The notes under the pieces are model-generated. The model did no database searches and was not told the DNA's origin. It was given only the letters and a program-made list of their open reading frames with translations. A stretch of 20,000 nucleotides of DNA from the NCBI GenBank assembly GCA_934130215.1, contig CAKOXR010000012.1:1-20000 (forward strand). The letters run 5' to 3'. Below, piece after piece: positions 1 through 7,852 of the stretch (its first letter is position 1; every line of letters starts with the position of its first letter). The position numbers and the translations under genes are program-made. This stretch comes from an uncultured Bacilli bacterium. GTDB taxonomy: Bacteria; Bacillota_I; Bacilli_A; RF39; UBA660.

Positions 1-942
1 TCAGATATAATTGAAAGATTAAATAATGAAAATATTCCAACACCAAGTGCATATAAACAAATAAAAAAATCAAAAAGGCAAATAAATGAATACATCTGGA
101 CTTGTAGTACGATTAACAAAATATTAAAAAATAGAATGTATACTGGTGATATGATTCAAAATGTTCAGACAAAATTAAATTATAAATCACAAAAGAGAAT
201 ATGTCTTTCAAGTGAGTATTGGATAATTGTAGAAAATACCCACGAACCATTAGTAGATAGAGCAGTATTTAATCAAATACAAACAAGTGCTAACAGAACT
301 AGAACAGTAAAATTAAATCGTCCACAGAGGCTATTAGAGGGCTTACTTTATTGCAAGGAGTGTGGTAATAAGCTAACGGTTAGTTATAGAGAAAAACGCA
401 ATTACTGGTCTATAAATTGCAACAAATATTCTAGAAGTCCAAGACAAAGATTATGTGAACCACACTTTTCAGAGTATAATAGTTTTGAAAAAGTAGTTTT
501 AAATCAAATCAAAAAAACTTGTAAAAAGTATATAGAAAAAGTTGATATTGATGATTTGGTATCTAATGTAAAAAGTGAGAAGGATAACAAGGAAGATTTG
601 ATTATAGAAAAACAAAAATTAGAAAATAATATCAAAGAACTACAACTAAAAATAGATGCTTTATATGAAGATAAATATAATGGGATAATCTCAGTTGATA
701 CTTATACAAGATTATCTTCTAACACAGAAAATCTAATAAGAACATACAACTCTAGAATAAAAGAATTAGAAAATTCTATTAATGTAGTTCCTAAAAAACA
801 TAATGATGAAGAAATAAAACAAAAAATCAAAGAACTAATTAGTATGAAAAAACCTACTAGAGAATTATTATTCATACTAGTAGACAAAATAATTGTTGAT
901 AAAGACAAAAATGTAGAAATAATTTATAAGTTTAGTGTATAA
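1..942 (+). CDS. Large serine recombinase, C-terminal part (5' end outside window)
   Basis: The frame is open from base 1 to the TAA at 940-942 (313 residues) without a start, so the gene begins left of the window; the ATG at 136 is internal. The visible part matches the DNA-binding half of TndX/TnpX-type integrases. It starts with the end of the Recombinase domain (NIPTPSAYKQ, then TINKILKNRMYTGDM and NTHEPLVDRAVF). A zinc ribbon follows (CKECG, then two more Cys before EPHF). A long Lys/Glu-rich coiled coil comes next, and the protein ends in a short basic tail. The catalytic Ser domain is not visible. These enzymes integrate and excise phages, ICEs and mobilizable elements and usually lie close to one attachment site. 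That fits the disrupted amidase gene about 1 kb downstream. The 3' end is only 2 bp from the end of a convergent gene, with no clear terminator between them. Confidence 0.93.
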   Translation, partial: SDIIERLNNENIPTPSAYKQIKKSKRQINEYIWTCSTINKILKNRMYTGDMIQNVQTKLNYKSQKRICLSSEYWIIVENTHEPLVDRAVFNQIQTSANRTRTVKLNRPQRLLEGLLYCKECGNKLTVSYREKRNYWSINCNKYSRSPRQRLCEPHFSEYNSFEKVVLNQIKKTCKKYIEKVDIDDLVSNVKSEKDNKEDLIIEKQKLENNIKELQLKIDALYEDKYNGIISVDTYTRLSSNTENLIRTYNSRIKELENSINVVPKKHNDEEIKQKIKELISMKKPTRELLFILVDKIIVDKDKNVEIIYKFSV

Positions 943-944
943 AA

Positions 945-1910
945 TTATGATTTAGACTTAATACTATCATATACTATTGGAATTAAAATAACTGTAACAA
1001 GTAAATTGTAAATATCCTTTGTATCATTGCATATTATTTTTTGGTTATATGTCGCTACTACATAACCAATTAACAATGAAAATATAATTGATATTTTTAA
1101 TGCTTTTGAAATAAACTCTTTACTATTATAAAAATAATTAGTTAGTATACTACCAAAACCAAGTAATTTTTTTAGTAAAAATCTAAGAAATAATATAATA
1201 GATATAAATATAAAATATAAAATTATTTGAAAAGGACATAATATTATAAATATAATTATATCTAATGCAAAGAACTTTTTTGAATATTTGCTTGACAAGT
1301 AAAAATTATATAATTGCAGTTCAAATCTTTTAATTAAAAATTTGTTAAAAAGTTCTTTTGCTTTTTTAAAAGTTTTGTTAAATAAAATTGCAAGATTTGA
1401 GGCAAATATTGATAAATTAATAATAATACAAAAGATAAAAAATATAATTTTAACACTCAAGAATAGTAATAACAAATATTCTTTAATAGTATGTTGTATA
1501 TTTAATGGTGTATTTAAATATATTTGTGATGCATTACTAGAAAAAAATATTGAAAATAACGTTGTTGTCATTATATAAGTCATTTTGTTCTCTAATGTTA
1601 AATCATTTATGTTTTTATTAAATAGTTTTATTGCAGCAACTACAAAAGAAGCATAATAAATTAATGTTAAATAAGAATCGATGTTGTATTTTTTCGCGAT
1701 TTTCATTACAATTATTGCAAGTGCTACAACATAAATTATTATTACTATAAGTTTAAATAATTGTATTTTTGTTAGTTTCTCATTATTATTACAATTATTT
1801 AAGTCTTTTTTAAAATCACCAATCGATAAAATGATTGTAAAAACAACATTTAAGACAATTAGAATAGAAATTATAATATCAAAAAAATTGCTATGTAATA
1901 TAAAAGACAT
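945..1910 (-). CDS. Polytopic membrane protein, cargo of the mobile element
   Basis: This 321-residue protein is dominated by hydrophobic stretches, at about residues 10-30, 52-70, 80-95, 112-126, 144-172, 215-246 and 272-289, giving roughly six to eight membrane segments. A basic cytoplasmic-looking loop lies near residues 177-214. I recognise no catalytic motif and no family. The start is supported by a strong GGAGGTG ribosome binding site 5 bases upstream. A promoter TTGCTA-17-TAAAAT lies further upstream at 1966-1938 on the minus strand. It lies between the recombinase gene and the inferred element end, so it is probably element cargo. Superinfection exclusion, immunity or conjugation support are possible roles for such a protein, but nothing in the sequence decides between them. 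Confidence 0.75.
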   Translation of the reverse strand: MSFILHSNFFDIIISILIVLNVVFTIILSIGDFKKDLNNCNNNEKLTKIQLFKLIVIIIYVVALAIIVMKIAKKYNIDSYLTLIYYASFVVAAIKLFNKNINDLTLENKMTYIMTTTLFSIFFSSNASQIYLNTPLNIQHTIKEYLLLLFLSVKIIFFIFCIIINLSIFASNLAILFNKTFKKAKELFNKFLIKRFELQLYNFYLSSKYSKKFFALDIIIFIILCPFQIILYFIFISIILFLRFLLKKLLGFGSILTNYFYNSKEFISKALKISIIFSLLIGYVVATYNQKIICNDTKDIYNLLVTVILIPIVYDSIKSKS

Positions 1911-1937
1911 AATACACCTCCGTAAATTTAGTTATAT

Positions 1938-1966
1938 ATTTTACCATTTATTGTAAATATTAGCAA
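1938..1966 (-). promoter_or_regulatory. Promoter of the element membrane-protein gene
   Basis: On the minus strand, TTGCTA (1966-1961), a 17-bp spacer and TAAAAT (1943-1938) lie just upstream of the gene that starts at 1910. The match is moderate and the region is AT-rich, so chance is possible. Confidence 0.45.
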
Positions 1967-1986
1967 TAATTATGAAGTAATTTATA

Positions 1987-2925
1987 ATGCCTACATTCTA
2001 CGACTTCGGGGGTGGTGACGGTGCAGAAGTAGTATATGCCTTAAGAAACAAAAGTACTCTTGCTAATAAAATACTTAATTCTCTAGCTAAATCAGGACAA
2101 AATGTAAGAGAAACTTATCAAAGAAGATTGCCCGGTAATACATCAAAAGACTATTATTTTATTCATAGAAATACAGGCAAAACAGAACCAGTATTAGTAG
2201 AATATGGCTTCTTAGATAGTAAATCAGACGATGTTGAGCAATTAAAGTCTAATGCAAAAAAATATGCTAATGCAGTTGTTGATGCAATACTTGACTATAT
2301 AGGATATAATTCAGAAAAAAACTATATCGTTCAAAAAGGAGATAGTTTATGGAATATTGCTAATAAATTTAATACAACTGTAGAAAACATTAAATCTGCA
2401 AATAATATTAAAAGTAATCTATTAAATGTTGGCCAAAAATTAATAATCCCAACCAATCCAAAACCACCAATAGAAAATACAACAACATATACTATATCAA
2501 AAGGAGATAATTTATATTCAATTGCCCAAAAATATGGAGTAACAGTAGATGATATCATAAAACTTAATAACCTAAATTCATCAAATTTAAAAATTGGTGA
2601 AAAAATATTAATACCATCAACTGAATCTAAAAAAAATATATACACAATAAAACAAGGCGATAGTTTATACTCGATTGCAAAACAAAATGGTGTAACAGTT
2701 GATGAAATAAAAAAAGCAAATAACCTAACAACCAATACACTAAAAGTAGGTAATAAATTATTAATACCACAAACAACCAAAGATTTAACTTATACTGTAA
2801 AAAAAGGAGATACTTTATATAGTATTGCAGATAAATATAAAAAAAGTGTAACAGAATTAAAAAAAATCAATAATTTAACTAGTAATTTATTAAATATAGG
2901 TCAAAAATTAATTATTCCAAATTAA
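1987..2925 (+). pseudogene. N-acetylmuramoyl-L-alanine amidase with four LysM repeats, 5'-truncated
   Basis: From residue 8 the protein matches the second half of an Amidase_3 domain: GGGDGAEVVYALRN, then the catalytic Glu in VEYGFLDS (Glu72). Four LysM repeats follow at about residues 112-155, 167-210, 218-261 and 268-311, each of the form Y-x-V/I-x-x-GD-S/N/T-L and ending in LIP. The intact family has a DAGHGG motif, a zinc-binding Glu and a second zinc-binding His before this point. All are missing, so the product cannot bind zinc or cleave peptidoglycan. The first seven residues are unrelated to the family, the ATG at 1987 lacks a ribosome binding site, and a TAA sits just upstream at 1978. 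This fits disruption by the adjacent recombinase element. If translated, it would be a cytoplasmic protein with peptidoglycan-binding repeats. Precise excision of the element could restore a full amidase. Confidence 0.85.
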
Positions 2926-2958
2926 AACTATAATGAATATTTCATTATAGTTTTTTTA
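2924..2958. terminator. Bidirectional intrinsic terminator
   Basis: A perfect 14-bp stem (AAAACTATAATGAA at 2924-2937 with its complement at 2941-2954) encloses a 3-base loop. A T-run follows on the plus strand, and the A-run at the stem base serves the minus strand. It starts inside the amidase stop codon and sits 1 base beyond the end of the convergent hydrolase gene, so it can end both transcripts. Confidence 0.85.
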
Positions 2959-3396
2959 TCGTATTTCTTTACATACTCCAGGATCAGGAACATAAAAGCA
3001 ATGGTTTTTATATCTTCCAGAATTTCTTTGCTCATACCAAGTAGGAGCGCAAGCAACATTAACTCCAGGTGCATAAAACCATAAAGCATTAGTAGCTGGA
3101 TAATAATATTGACCTTTTAAAACCTTATCTGCTAAATTCTTTTCCTTAGAAGTTGGATTACTAAAATAAAGAGGACTATTAATGCCAGAAAAACCACCAG
3201 GATTTTGATTGATGGTTTCATTTAAATTCCTTAAATCTTTAAATGTATAACAATCAGCAATTGCACGATTAACGACCACATTCCCGACCATTAACATTCC
3301 CAGTTCTCCCTCACCAATTGCTTCTGCTCTCATAAGTCTAGCCAGCATATCTCTTTCTTTAGTTGTATGTGCCAAAATAGCCAATCTAATCACCAT
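2956..3396 (-). CDS. SleB/CwlJ-type cell wall hydrolase
   Basis: A 146-residue protein of the Hydrolase_2 family, which contains spore cortex-lytic enzymes and other peptidoglycan hydrolases. Family hallmarks are LARLMRAEAIGEG (with the conserved Glu), VGNVVVNRA, then a FSGINSPLYF segment and the C-terminal ALWFYAP and CFYVPD parts. The length matches CwlJ (about 140 residues) more than SleB, and there is no signal peptide or wall-binding domain, again like CwlJ. It is the last gene of a minus-strand group after trpS and the U32 gene, with 5 bp between it and the U32 stop. I see no ribosome binding site before the ATG at 3396. The GTG one codon later and the Met before LARLMRAEA are alternative starts. 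A role in spore germination is possible only if the organism sporulates, which this window does not show. Confidence 0.85.
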   Translation of the reverse strand: MVIRLAILAHTTKERDMLARLMRAEAIGEGELGMLMVGNVVVNRAIADCYTFKDLRNLNETINQNPGGFSGINSPLYFSNPTSKEKNLADKVLKGQYYYPATNALWFYAPGVNVACAPTWYEQRNSGRYKNHCFYVPDPGVCKEIR

Positions 3397-3401
3397 TAAT
3401 A

Positions 3402-5582
3402 TTATATGATTTTTTTCTTAATATCTTTAATAATTTTTAATGTATCATCAAAATTTTCATTAAATAAATCAATTCTAAAATGATTAATTCCAAGATTTGT
3501 ATAATATTCAATTTTATCAATTTCATTTAAGGGTTTGTAATTAAGAATAGTCGTTAAATTATTATTTTGTAAAATAGGGAACATATGTTCGCCATTTCCT
3601 TTTAAATAATATTTATTTTCCTTACTTAAAGGACTACCTGTTAAATCTTTTATTATAGAATATTTCATAATCATAGCTTCTAACCATCCATAAACAATAA
3701 TTTCAACATTATTATTAACGGTATCAATTAAATGAATCTTATTATTTATCTCGGGTGACAAAGTTATTTGTTTAACACCACTTTTATGTAACAATTGTAA
3801 TGATTTATTATTTATAGCATTAAGTTCATAACTTCCAAATACATTATTAGATTTACAATAACATGTAGAACCAATTTCTGTTATTAACAAATTATCATCT
3901 TTAAAATCTTTTCTATCCATAATAACTCTAGGAAGTTTTAAAAATGTATTAGGATATTTATTATGTAAATTAATATTAGATGTGTAAATGTTATCAACAT
4001 TTGAGTAAACAGCAGCTCTATATTGTTCTTCGTTTTTAACAAAAATGTTAATAGTTTTTGTTTTATCTTTATAATTAACAACTTTATCAACAAAATTGTT
4101 AATAACTATAGTTTTGTTTTCGCATTTTTTATTAATTAATTCATTAACTAATTTTCTTCTTAGTTCATTTAATTCCCCTACAGCAATAAATATTTGATCA
4201 GATTTTTCAATATTAATATTTCTTATTTTAAATGGTGTATCTCCAAGTTTTGTTAATTGCTTTACAATCATATCATTTGTTGTTTCACAATTAACTGATT
4301 TTTGAATAATGTTACCTTTAACTGTTGCTTTAAAAGGATTGCTATATATACTGATTTCAAGTTGTTCCCCACTTAATGCTTTAACTGTAAAATCAATATC
4401 TACCTTTTTTTGATCATAATTTCTAAGCTCTTTAAGTAATTTCGAACTTATTGTTTTTCTAACAATTCCTAGTGAATTAATATTACATTTATTTTGAACA
4501 ATAGCTATACAATTTTTATCAACAGATGATGTTAATAAATTTTTACTATTATATAATTTGTTAACAATCATGCCTTTTCCATTTTTAAATCTAATTCCAT
4601 CTTCTTGATTTAATTCATCTGTTAATTTTATTTTAATAAATTTTTTATTATATTCAACAACATTTCCAATAATAATTCCTTGATGATTAGAACTTTTAAT
4701 ATTCATTATATTATTTTCTTTAAATAAAAATCCTTCTGTAAAATCTCTATTAAATAAAAGTTTTAAATTTTTTTCATCTAATTGACTATTAACTTTACCA
4801 TCAATAATGTTTCTATAATATTTTGTTATAAATCCAACATATTCAGGGCTTTTCATTCGTCCTTCTATTTTTAGTGATGTAATATTTGATTTTAGTATTT
4901 CATCAAGTTTTTTTGAGGTATTTAATTCTTTTGTACTAAGTAAGTAATTGCCATCAGTTTTAAATTCTTTATCATTTATAAATAATTTATAAGGTAATCT
5001 ACAACAACCTGTGCATTCTCCACGATTACCACTTCGTCCTCCATTTAAATAACTCATTAAGCAACAACCTGAGTAACTTATACATAGTGCTCCATGAATA
5101 AATATTTCTTTTTCAATATCAATATCTAAATTGTTAATCTCATCTAATGACATTTCTCTATCAAGAACAATTCTGCTAACTCCAAGATTTTTTAAAAATT
5201 CAATATTTTCTTTATTATGATTATGACATTGTGTAGAAGCATGAATACATAAATTAGGAAACTTTTTATGAGTTATATTCATAAGTCCAATATCTTGCAT
5301 AATAATGGCATCAACATTATTTTTATGTAATAATTCAATAAAATTTAAGACATCATCAATTTCATCGTCGTATATTAAAGTATTAATAGTAACATAAATT
5401 TTTACATTATATAAGTGTGCATATTTAATAGCTTTTATTATTTCTATATTATCAAAATTTTTAGCGAAAGCTCTTGCCCCAAATTTTCTTCCACCTAAAT
5501 ATATAGCATCTGCTCCATTATGAATAGCACTCATTAAGGCTTCCATACTTCCAGCAGGACTAAGTAATTCAATTTTTTTCAT
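3402..5582 (-). CDS. U32 family protein with DUF3656-like C-terminal region (RlhA-like)
   Basis: A 726-residue member of the peptidase U32 family. The N-terminal half carries the family core: ELLSPAGSMEAL, GADAIYLGGRKFGAR, IMQDIG and the Cys cluster CISYSGCCLMSY ... GECTGCCRLPY (Cys167, 173/174, 190, 193/194), which ligates an iron-sulfur centre in characterised members. SLKIEGRMKSPEYV follows. The long remainder resembles the DUF3656/collagenase-like extension found in RlhA (YdcP), which makes 5-hydroxycytidine in 23S rRNA, rather than the shorter TrhP type. Despite the peptidase name, RNA hydroxylation is the best-supported role for the family; assignment to RlhA is inference. The gene starts 21 bp after trpS, but the gap is filled by a terminator-like hairpin and no ribosome binding site is visible before the ATG. 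The start still fits the canonical MKKIELLSPAG beginning. Confidence 0.88.
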   Translation of the reverse strand: MKKIELLSPAGSMEALMSAIHNGADAIYLGGRKFGARAFAKNFDNIEIIKAIKYAHLYNVKIYVTINTLIYDDEIDDVLNFIELLHKNNVDAIIMQDIGLMNITHKKFPNLCIHASTQCHNHNKENIEFLKNLGVSRIVLDREMSLDEINNLDIDIEKEIFIHGALCISYSGCCLMSYLNGGRSGNRGECTGCCRLPYKLFINDKEFKTDGNYLLSTKELNTSKKLDEILKSNITSLKIEGRMKSPEYVGFITKYYRNIIDGKVNSQLDEKNLKLLFNRDFTEGFLFKENNIMNIKSSNHQGIIIGNVVEYNKKFIKIKLTDELNQEDGIRFKNGKGMIVNKLYNSKNLLTSSVDKNCIAIVQNKCNINSLGIVRKTISSKLLKELRNYDQKKVDIDFTVKALSGEQLEISIYSNPFKATVKGNIIQKSVNCETTNDMIVKQLTKLGDTPFKIRNINIEKSDQIFIAVGELNELRRKLVNELINKKCENKTIVINNFVDKVVNYKDKTKTINIFVKNEEQYRAAVYSNVDNIYTSNINLHNKYPNTFLKLPRVIMDRKDFKDDNLLITEIGSTCYCKSNNVFGSYELNAINNKSLQLLHKSGVKQITLSPEINNKIHLIDTVNNNVEIIVYGWLEAMIMKYSIIKDLTGSPLSKENKYYLKGNGEHMFPILQNNNLTTILNYKPLNEIDKIEYYTNLGINHFRIDLFNENFDDTLKIIKDIKKKII

Positions 5583-5591
5583 AAAATTATT

Positions 5592-5612
5592 AAAAAGGAA
5601 GAGTTATCTTCC
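5592..5612 (-). terminator. Hairpin with T-run between trpS and the U32 gene
   Basis: On the minus strand GGAAGA-TAAC-TCTTCC is followed by TTTTT (5612 down to 5592). The stem includes the last codons of trpS and its stop lies in the loop. With a 6-bp stem it may only partly stop transcription, acting as an attenuator between trpS and the downstream genes. Confidence 0.6.
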
Positions 5613-6593
5613 TATATTTAATCCTATCCTTTCTCTTATTAATTCATATTTTTCTTTAGCAAGATCTCTTGATTTTTTTATTCCATCGTCAAGTATTTTA
5701 TTAATTTCATTTCCATTTAATAGTTCATTGTATTTATTTTGAATTTCTTCGATATGTTTACAAACAACATCCGCTACATAATTTTTAAATTCACCATAAT
5801 TTTTTCCTTCAAACATTTGTTCAATTTCACAAATATTTTTTCCGGTAATAGAAGATACAATATTTAATAAATTAGAAATCCCCGGTTTATTTTCTTCATC
5901 ATATTTAACTATCATATCTGAATCAGTAGTTGCTCCCTTTATTTTTTTTCTAATTTCAATAGAACTATCAAACATTGAGATAACTCCATTTGGATTTTCT
6001 TCTGATTTACTCATTTTTTTAGAAGGATTTTTCAAATCTTTAATTTTTGTACTTTCTTTTTTAACAAGAGGTTTTGGTATTACAAAAGTAGTTCCATATC
6101 TATTATTAAATCTTTCCGCAATATCTCTTGCAAGTTCTACATGTTGTTTTTGATCAATTCCAACAGGAACATAAGTAGCATCACAATATAAAATATCTGC
6201 TGCCATTAATATTGGATAAGTTAATAAACCAATCGAAAAATTATTATTTTCTTTACTTTTTTCTTTAAATTGGATCATTCTAGATGCTTCACCATAATAA
6301 GTGTTACATTCAAGAATCCATGAAATTGCAGGTATATATTCATTTTCTGACTGTATATAAATGGTAACCTTTTTAGGATCAATTCCACATGCTAAATACA
6401 TCGCAATAAACTTTTTAATTCTAGAATTTAATAAAATTTTATCTTGTGGTACTGTTAATGCATGTAAATCAGCAACAAACAAATAAATTTCATCATATTT
6501 TTTTTGTAGTTCAAGTAAAGGCACAATTGCCCCAATATAATTTCCTAGTGTTAATTCACCAGTTGGTTTTAAACCAGTTAATATTCTTTCCAT
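5604..6593 (-). CDS. trpS: Tryptophanyl-tRNA synthetase
   Basis: A 329-residue class Ic aminoacyl-tRNA synthetase that charges tRNA-Trp in the cytoplasm. The start ERILTGLKPTGELTLGNYIGAI contains the HIGH-equivalent motif (TLGNYIG). The second signature KMSKSEENPNG is intact. QKQHVELARDIAERFN and LMAADILYCDATYVPVGIDQ are typical of bacterial TrpS. Length is normal for the family (about 325-340). The ATG is preceded by a GAGGAAG ribosome binding site. The gene is divergent from tRNA-Trp: the two are only 65 bp apart, which leaves no space for a T-box leader, so regulation by the T-box mechanism common in Bacillota is not available here. Confidence 0.97.
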   Translation of the reverse strand: MERILTGLKPTGELTLGNYIGAIVPLLELQKKYDEIYLFVADLHALTVPQDKILLNSRIKKFIAMYLACGIDPKKVTIYIQSENEYIPAISWILECNTYYGEASRMIQFKEKSKENNNFSIGLLTYPILMAADILYCDATYVPVGIDQKQHVELARDIAERFNNRYGTTFVIPKPLVKKESTKIKDLKNPSKKMSKSEENPNGVISMFDSSIEIRKKIKGATTDSDMIVKYDEENKPGISNLLNIVSSITGKNICEIEQMFEGKNYGEFKNYVADVVCKHIEEIQNKYNELLNGNEINKILDDGIKKSRDLAKEKYELIRERIGLNIGR

Positions 6594-6617
6594 TTTACTT
6601 CCTCACTTAATTATTAA

Positions 6618-6646
6618 TTGACAAATTATATTTTTAAATGTATAAT
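6618..6646 (+). promoter_or_regulatory. Consensus sigma-A promoter of tRNA-Trp
   Basis: TTGACA (6618-6623), a 17-bp spacer and TATAAT (6641-6646) form a perfect consensus promoter. Transcription would begin near 6653, about 6 bases before the mature tRNA. The opposite strand also carries TATAAT (6630-6625), a candidate -10 for trpS with a poor -35. Confidence 0.9.
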
Positions 6647-6658
6647 ATATTTTGTCTT

Positions 6659-6732
6659 AGGGGTATAGTTTAATGGTAGAGCGACGGTCTCCAAAACCGT
6701 TAATGTGGGTTCAACTCCTGCTACCCCTGCCA
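6659..6732 (+). tRNA. tRNA-Trp (CCA anticodon)
   Basis: The acceptor stem AGGGGTA (6659-6665) pairs perfectly with TACCCCT (6722-6728). The anticodon arm ACGGT-CTCCAAA-ACCGT carries anticodon CCA. The T-arm has loop TTCAACT, the discriminator base is G, and the 3' CCA is encoded (6730-6732). It lies head to head with the gene for its own synthetase. Confidence 0.96.
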
Positions 6733-6742
6733 TAAGTTTATT

Positions 6743-6770
6743 AAAGTTTAGTAAATCTAAACTTTTTTTT
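6743..6770 (+). terminator. Intrinsic terminator after tRNA-Trp
   Basis: AAAGTTTAG (6743-6751), a 5-base loop and CTAAACTTT (6757-6765) run into an 8-base T-tract. Confidence 0.85.
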
Positions 6771-6863
6771 ACCCCGCTTTCAACAATTATACCACATTTT
6801 TTAAAAATAAAGTATTATTCTTTTATATATTATGGTAAAATAAACATAGAAAGTGAGATAATT

Positions 6864-7778
6864 ATGGAAAAAAACAAAGTAGTTATTATAGGATGCGGAA
6901 ATGTTGGTATGAGTTATGCCTATGCATTATTAAATCAAAAAACAAATGTAAATGAGTTGGTTTTAATTGATATTAACCAAGATAGAATAGTAGGGGAGGC
7001 AATGGATTTAAATCATTGTTTATCACTATCACCATCTAAAATTGATATAAAAGCAGGATCTTATGAAGATTGTAAAAATGCCACTATTATTGTAATTGCA
7101 GCTGGTGCTAATCAAAATCCTGGTGAAACAAGGATGGATTTAATTAATAAAAATAGCAAAATTTTTAAAGAAATTATAACAAAAGTAATGGAAAATAATT
7201 TTAATGGGATATTTTTAGTTGCAACTAATCCTCTTGATGTTATGACTTATTTAACTCAAAAATATTCTAAATTGCCTTATCATAAAGTAATGGGTAGTGG
7301 AACAAGTCTTGATACTGCAAGATTAAGATTTCTTGTTGGTGAAAGGATAAATATAAATCCTAAAAATGTTCATGGATATGTTATAGGGGAACATGGAGAT
7401 TCTGAATTTGTTCCTTGGAGTAATGTTAATATAGGGCTTCAAAATATAGATAGTTTTTTAAATGAAGATGAACAAATTAATTTAGAAAATCAAGTAAGGA
7501 AAGCAGCTTATGAGATTATAAATAAAAAAGGAGCTACTTATTATGGTATTGGAATGTGTTTGGTAAGTATAACAAATGCTATTTTAGGAAATGAAAATGC
7601 AATTATAACTGTTTCTACTTATGATGAAAAAAATGATATTTATATTGGTTTACCATCAGTAATTAATAAAAATGGAGTTAGTAAAAAAATGAAGGTAGAT
7701 TTAACTGATGAAGAAACACAAAAATTTAATAATTCTGTTAAAATAATTAAGGAAGCAATTACAAAAATAACTGAATAA
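6864..7778 (+). CDS. ldh: L-lactate dehydrogenase
   Basis: A 304-residue NAD-dependent enzyme that reduces pyruvate to L-lactate and regenerates NAD during fermentation. The Rossmann motif GCGNVG (residues 10-15) is at the N-terminus. The substrate-specificity loop GANQNPGETR has Gln84 at the position that separates lactate from malate dehydrogenases, plus the catalytic Arg90. VATNPLDV, GSGTSLDTARLR (Asp150, Arg153) and the catalytic His177 in GEHGDSE are all present. An open frame continues 53 codons upstream to 6705, but that part overlaps tRNA-Trp and its terminator. The ATG at 6864 gives the normal family N-terminus and has a purine-rich AAGTGAG upstream. A possible extended -10 (TGGTAAAAT, 6833-6841) precedes it with a poor -35. 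It looks monocistronic. Confidence 0.97.
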   Translation: MEKNKVVIIGCGNVGMSYAYALLNQKTNVNELVLIDINQDRIVGEAMDLNHCLSLSPSKIDIKAGSYEDCKNATIIVIAAGANQNPGETRMDLINKNSKIFKEIITKVMENNFNGIFLVATNPLDVMTYLTQKYSKLPYHKVMGSGTSLDTARLRFLVGERININPKNVHGYVIGEHGDSEFVPWSNVNIGLQNIDSFLNEDEQINLENQVRKAAYEIINKKGATYYGIGMCLVSITNAILGNENAIITVSTYDEKNDIYIGLPSVINKNGVSKKMKVDLTDEETQKFNNSVKIIKEAITKITE

Positions 7779-7796
7779 AAAATTTATTAATTTGAT

Positions 7797-7825
7797 TTGA
7801 CAACATCCTCTTTTTTGATTAGAAT
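7797..7825 (+). promoter_or_regulatory. Promoter of the GT2-like gene
   Basis: TTGACA (7797-7802), a 17-bp spacer and TAGAAT (7820-7825) lie just upstream of the gene at 7853, so this gene is not simply read through from ldh. Confidence 0.8.
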
Positions 7826-7852
7826 AACCATCAAGAAACGAGGAAAACGATT

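Larger units (their letters stand above)
1..2013. mobile_element. Right end of an integrated serine-recombinase element
   Basis: The recombinase gene and the membrane-protein gene lie directly upstream of an amidase fragment that begins abruptly. Amidase homology starts at the GGG GGT GGT GAC codons (2008-2019), matching the conserved GGGDGAE segment. The preceding bases (TAA at 1978-1980, then codons 1981-2007) do not resemble the expected SNHLNA sequence of the family. The attachment-site crossover therefore lies near 2005-2016. The left end and the missing 5' part of the amidase gene should lie left of the window. The boundary is inferred from protein homology, not from a seen direct repeat. 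Confidence 0.7.

Noticed and set aside
1342..1578. Plus-strand frame of 78 residues
   Set aside because: Antisense to the membrane-protein gene at 945-1910, which has a strong ribosome binding site; no supporting signals of its own.
2331..2780. Minus-strand frame of 149 residues
   Set aside because: Antisense shadow of the LysM repeats; its periodicity comes from them.
2320..2925. Repetitive stretch as a CRISPR or DNA tandem repeat
   Set aside because: The repetition is at protein level (four LysM domains of about 45 residues) with diverged DNA and no uniform spacers.
6594..6658. T-box riboswitch before trpS
   Set aside because: The space is only 65 bp and no T-box sequence is present.
6705..6863. 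N-terminal extension of lactate dehydrogenase by 53 residues
   Set aside because: It overlaps tRNA-Trp and its terminator, and the normal family N-terminus begins at the ATG at 6864.
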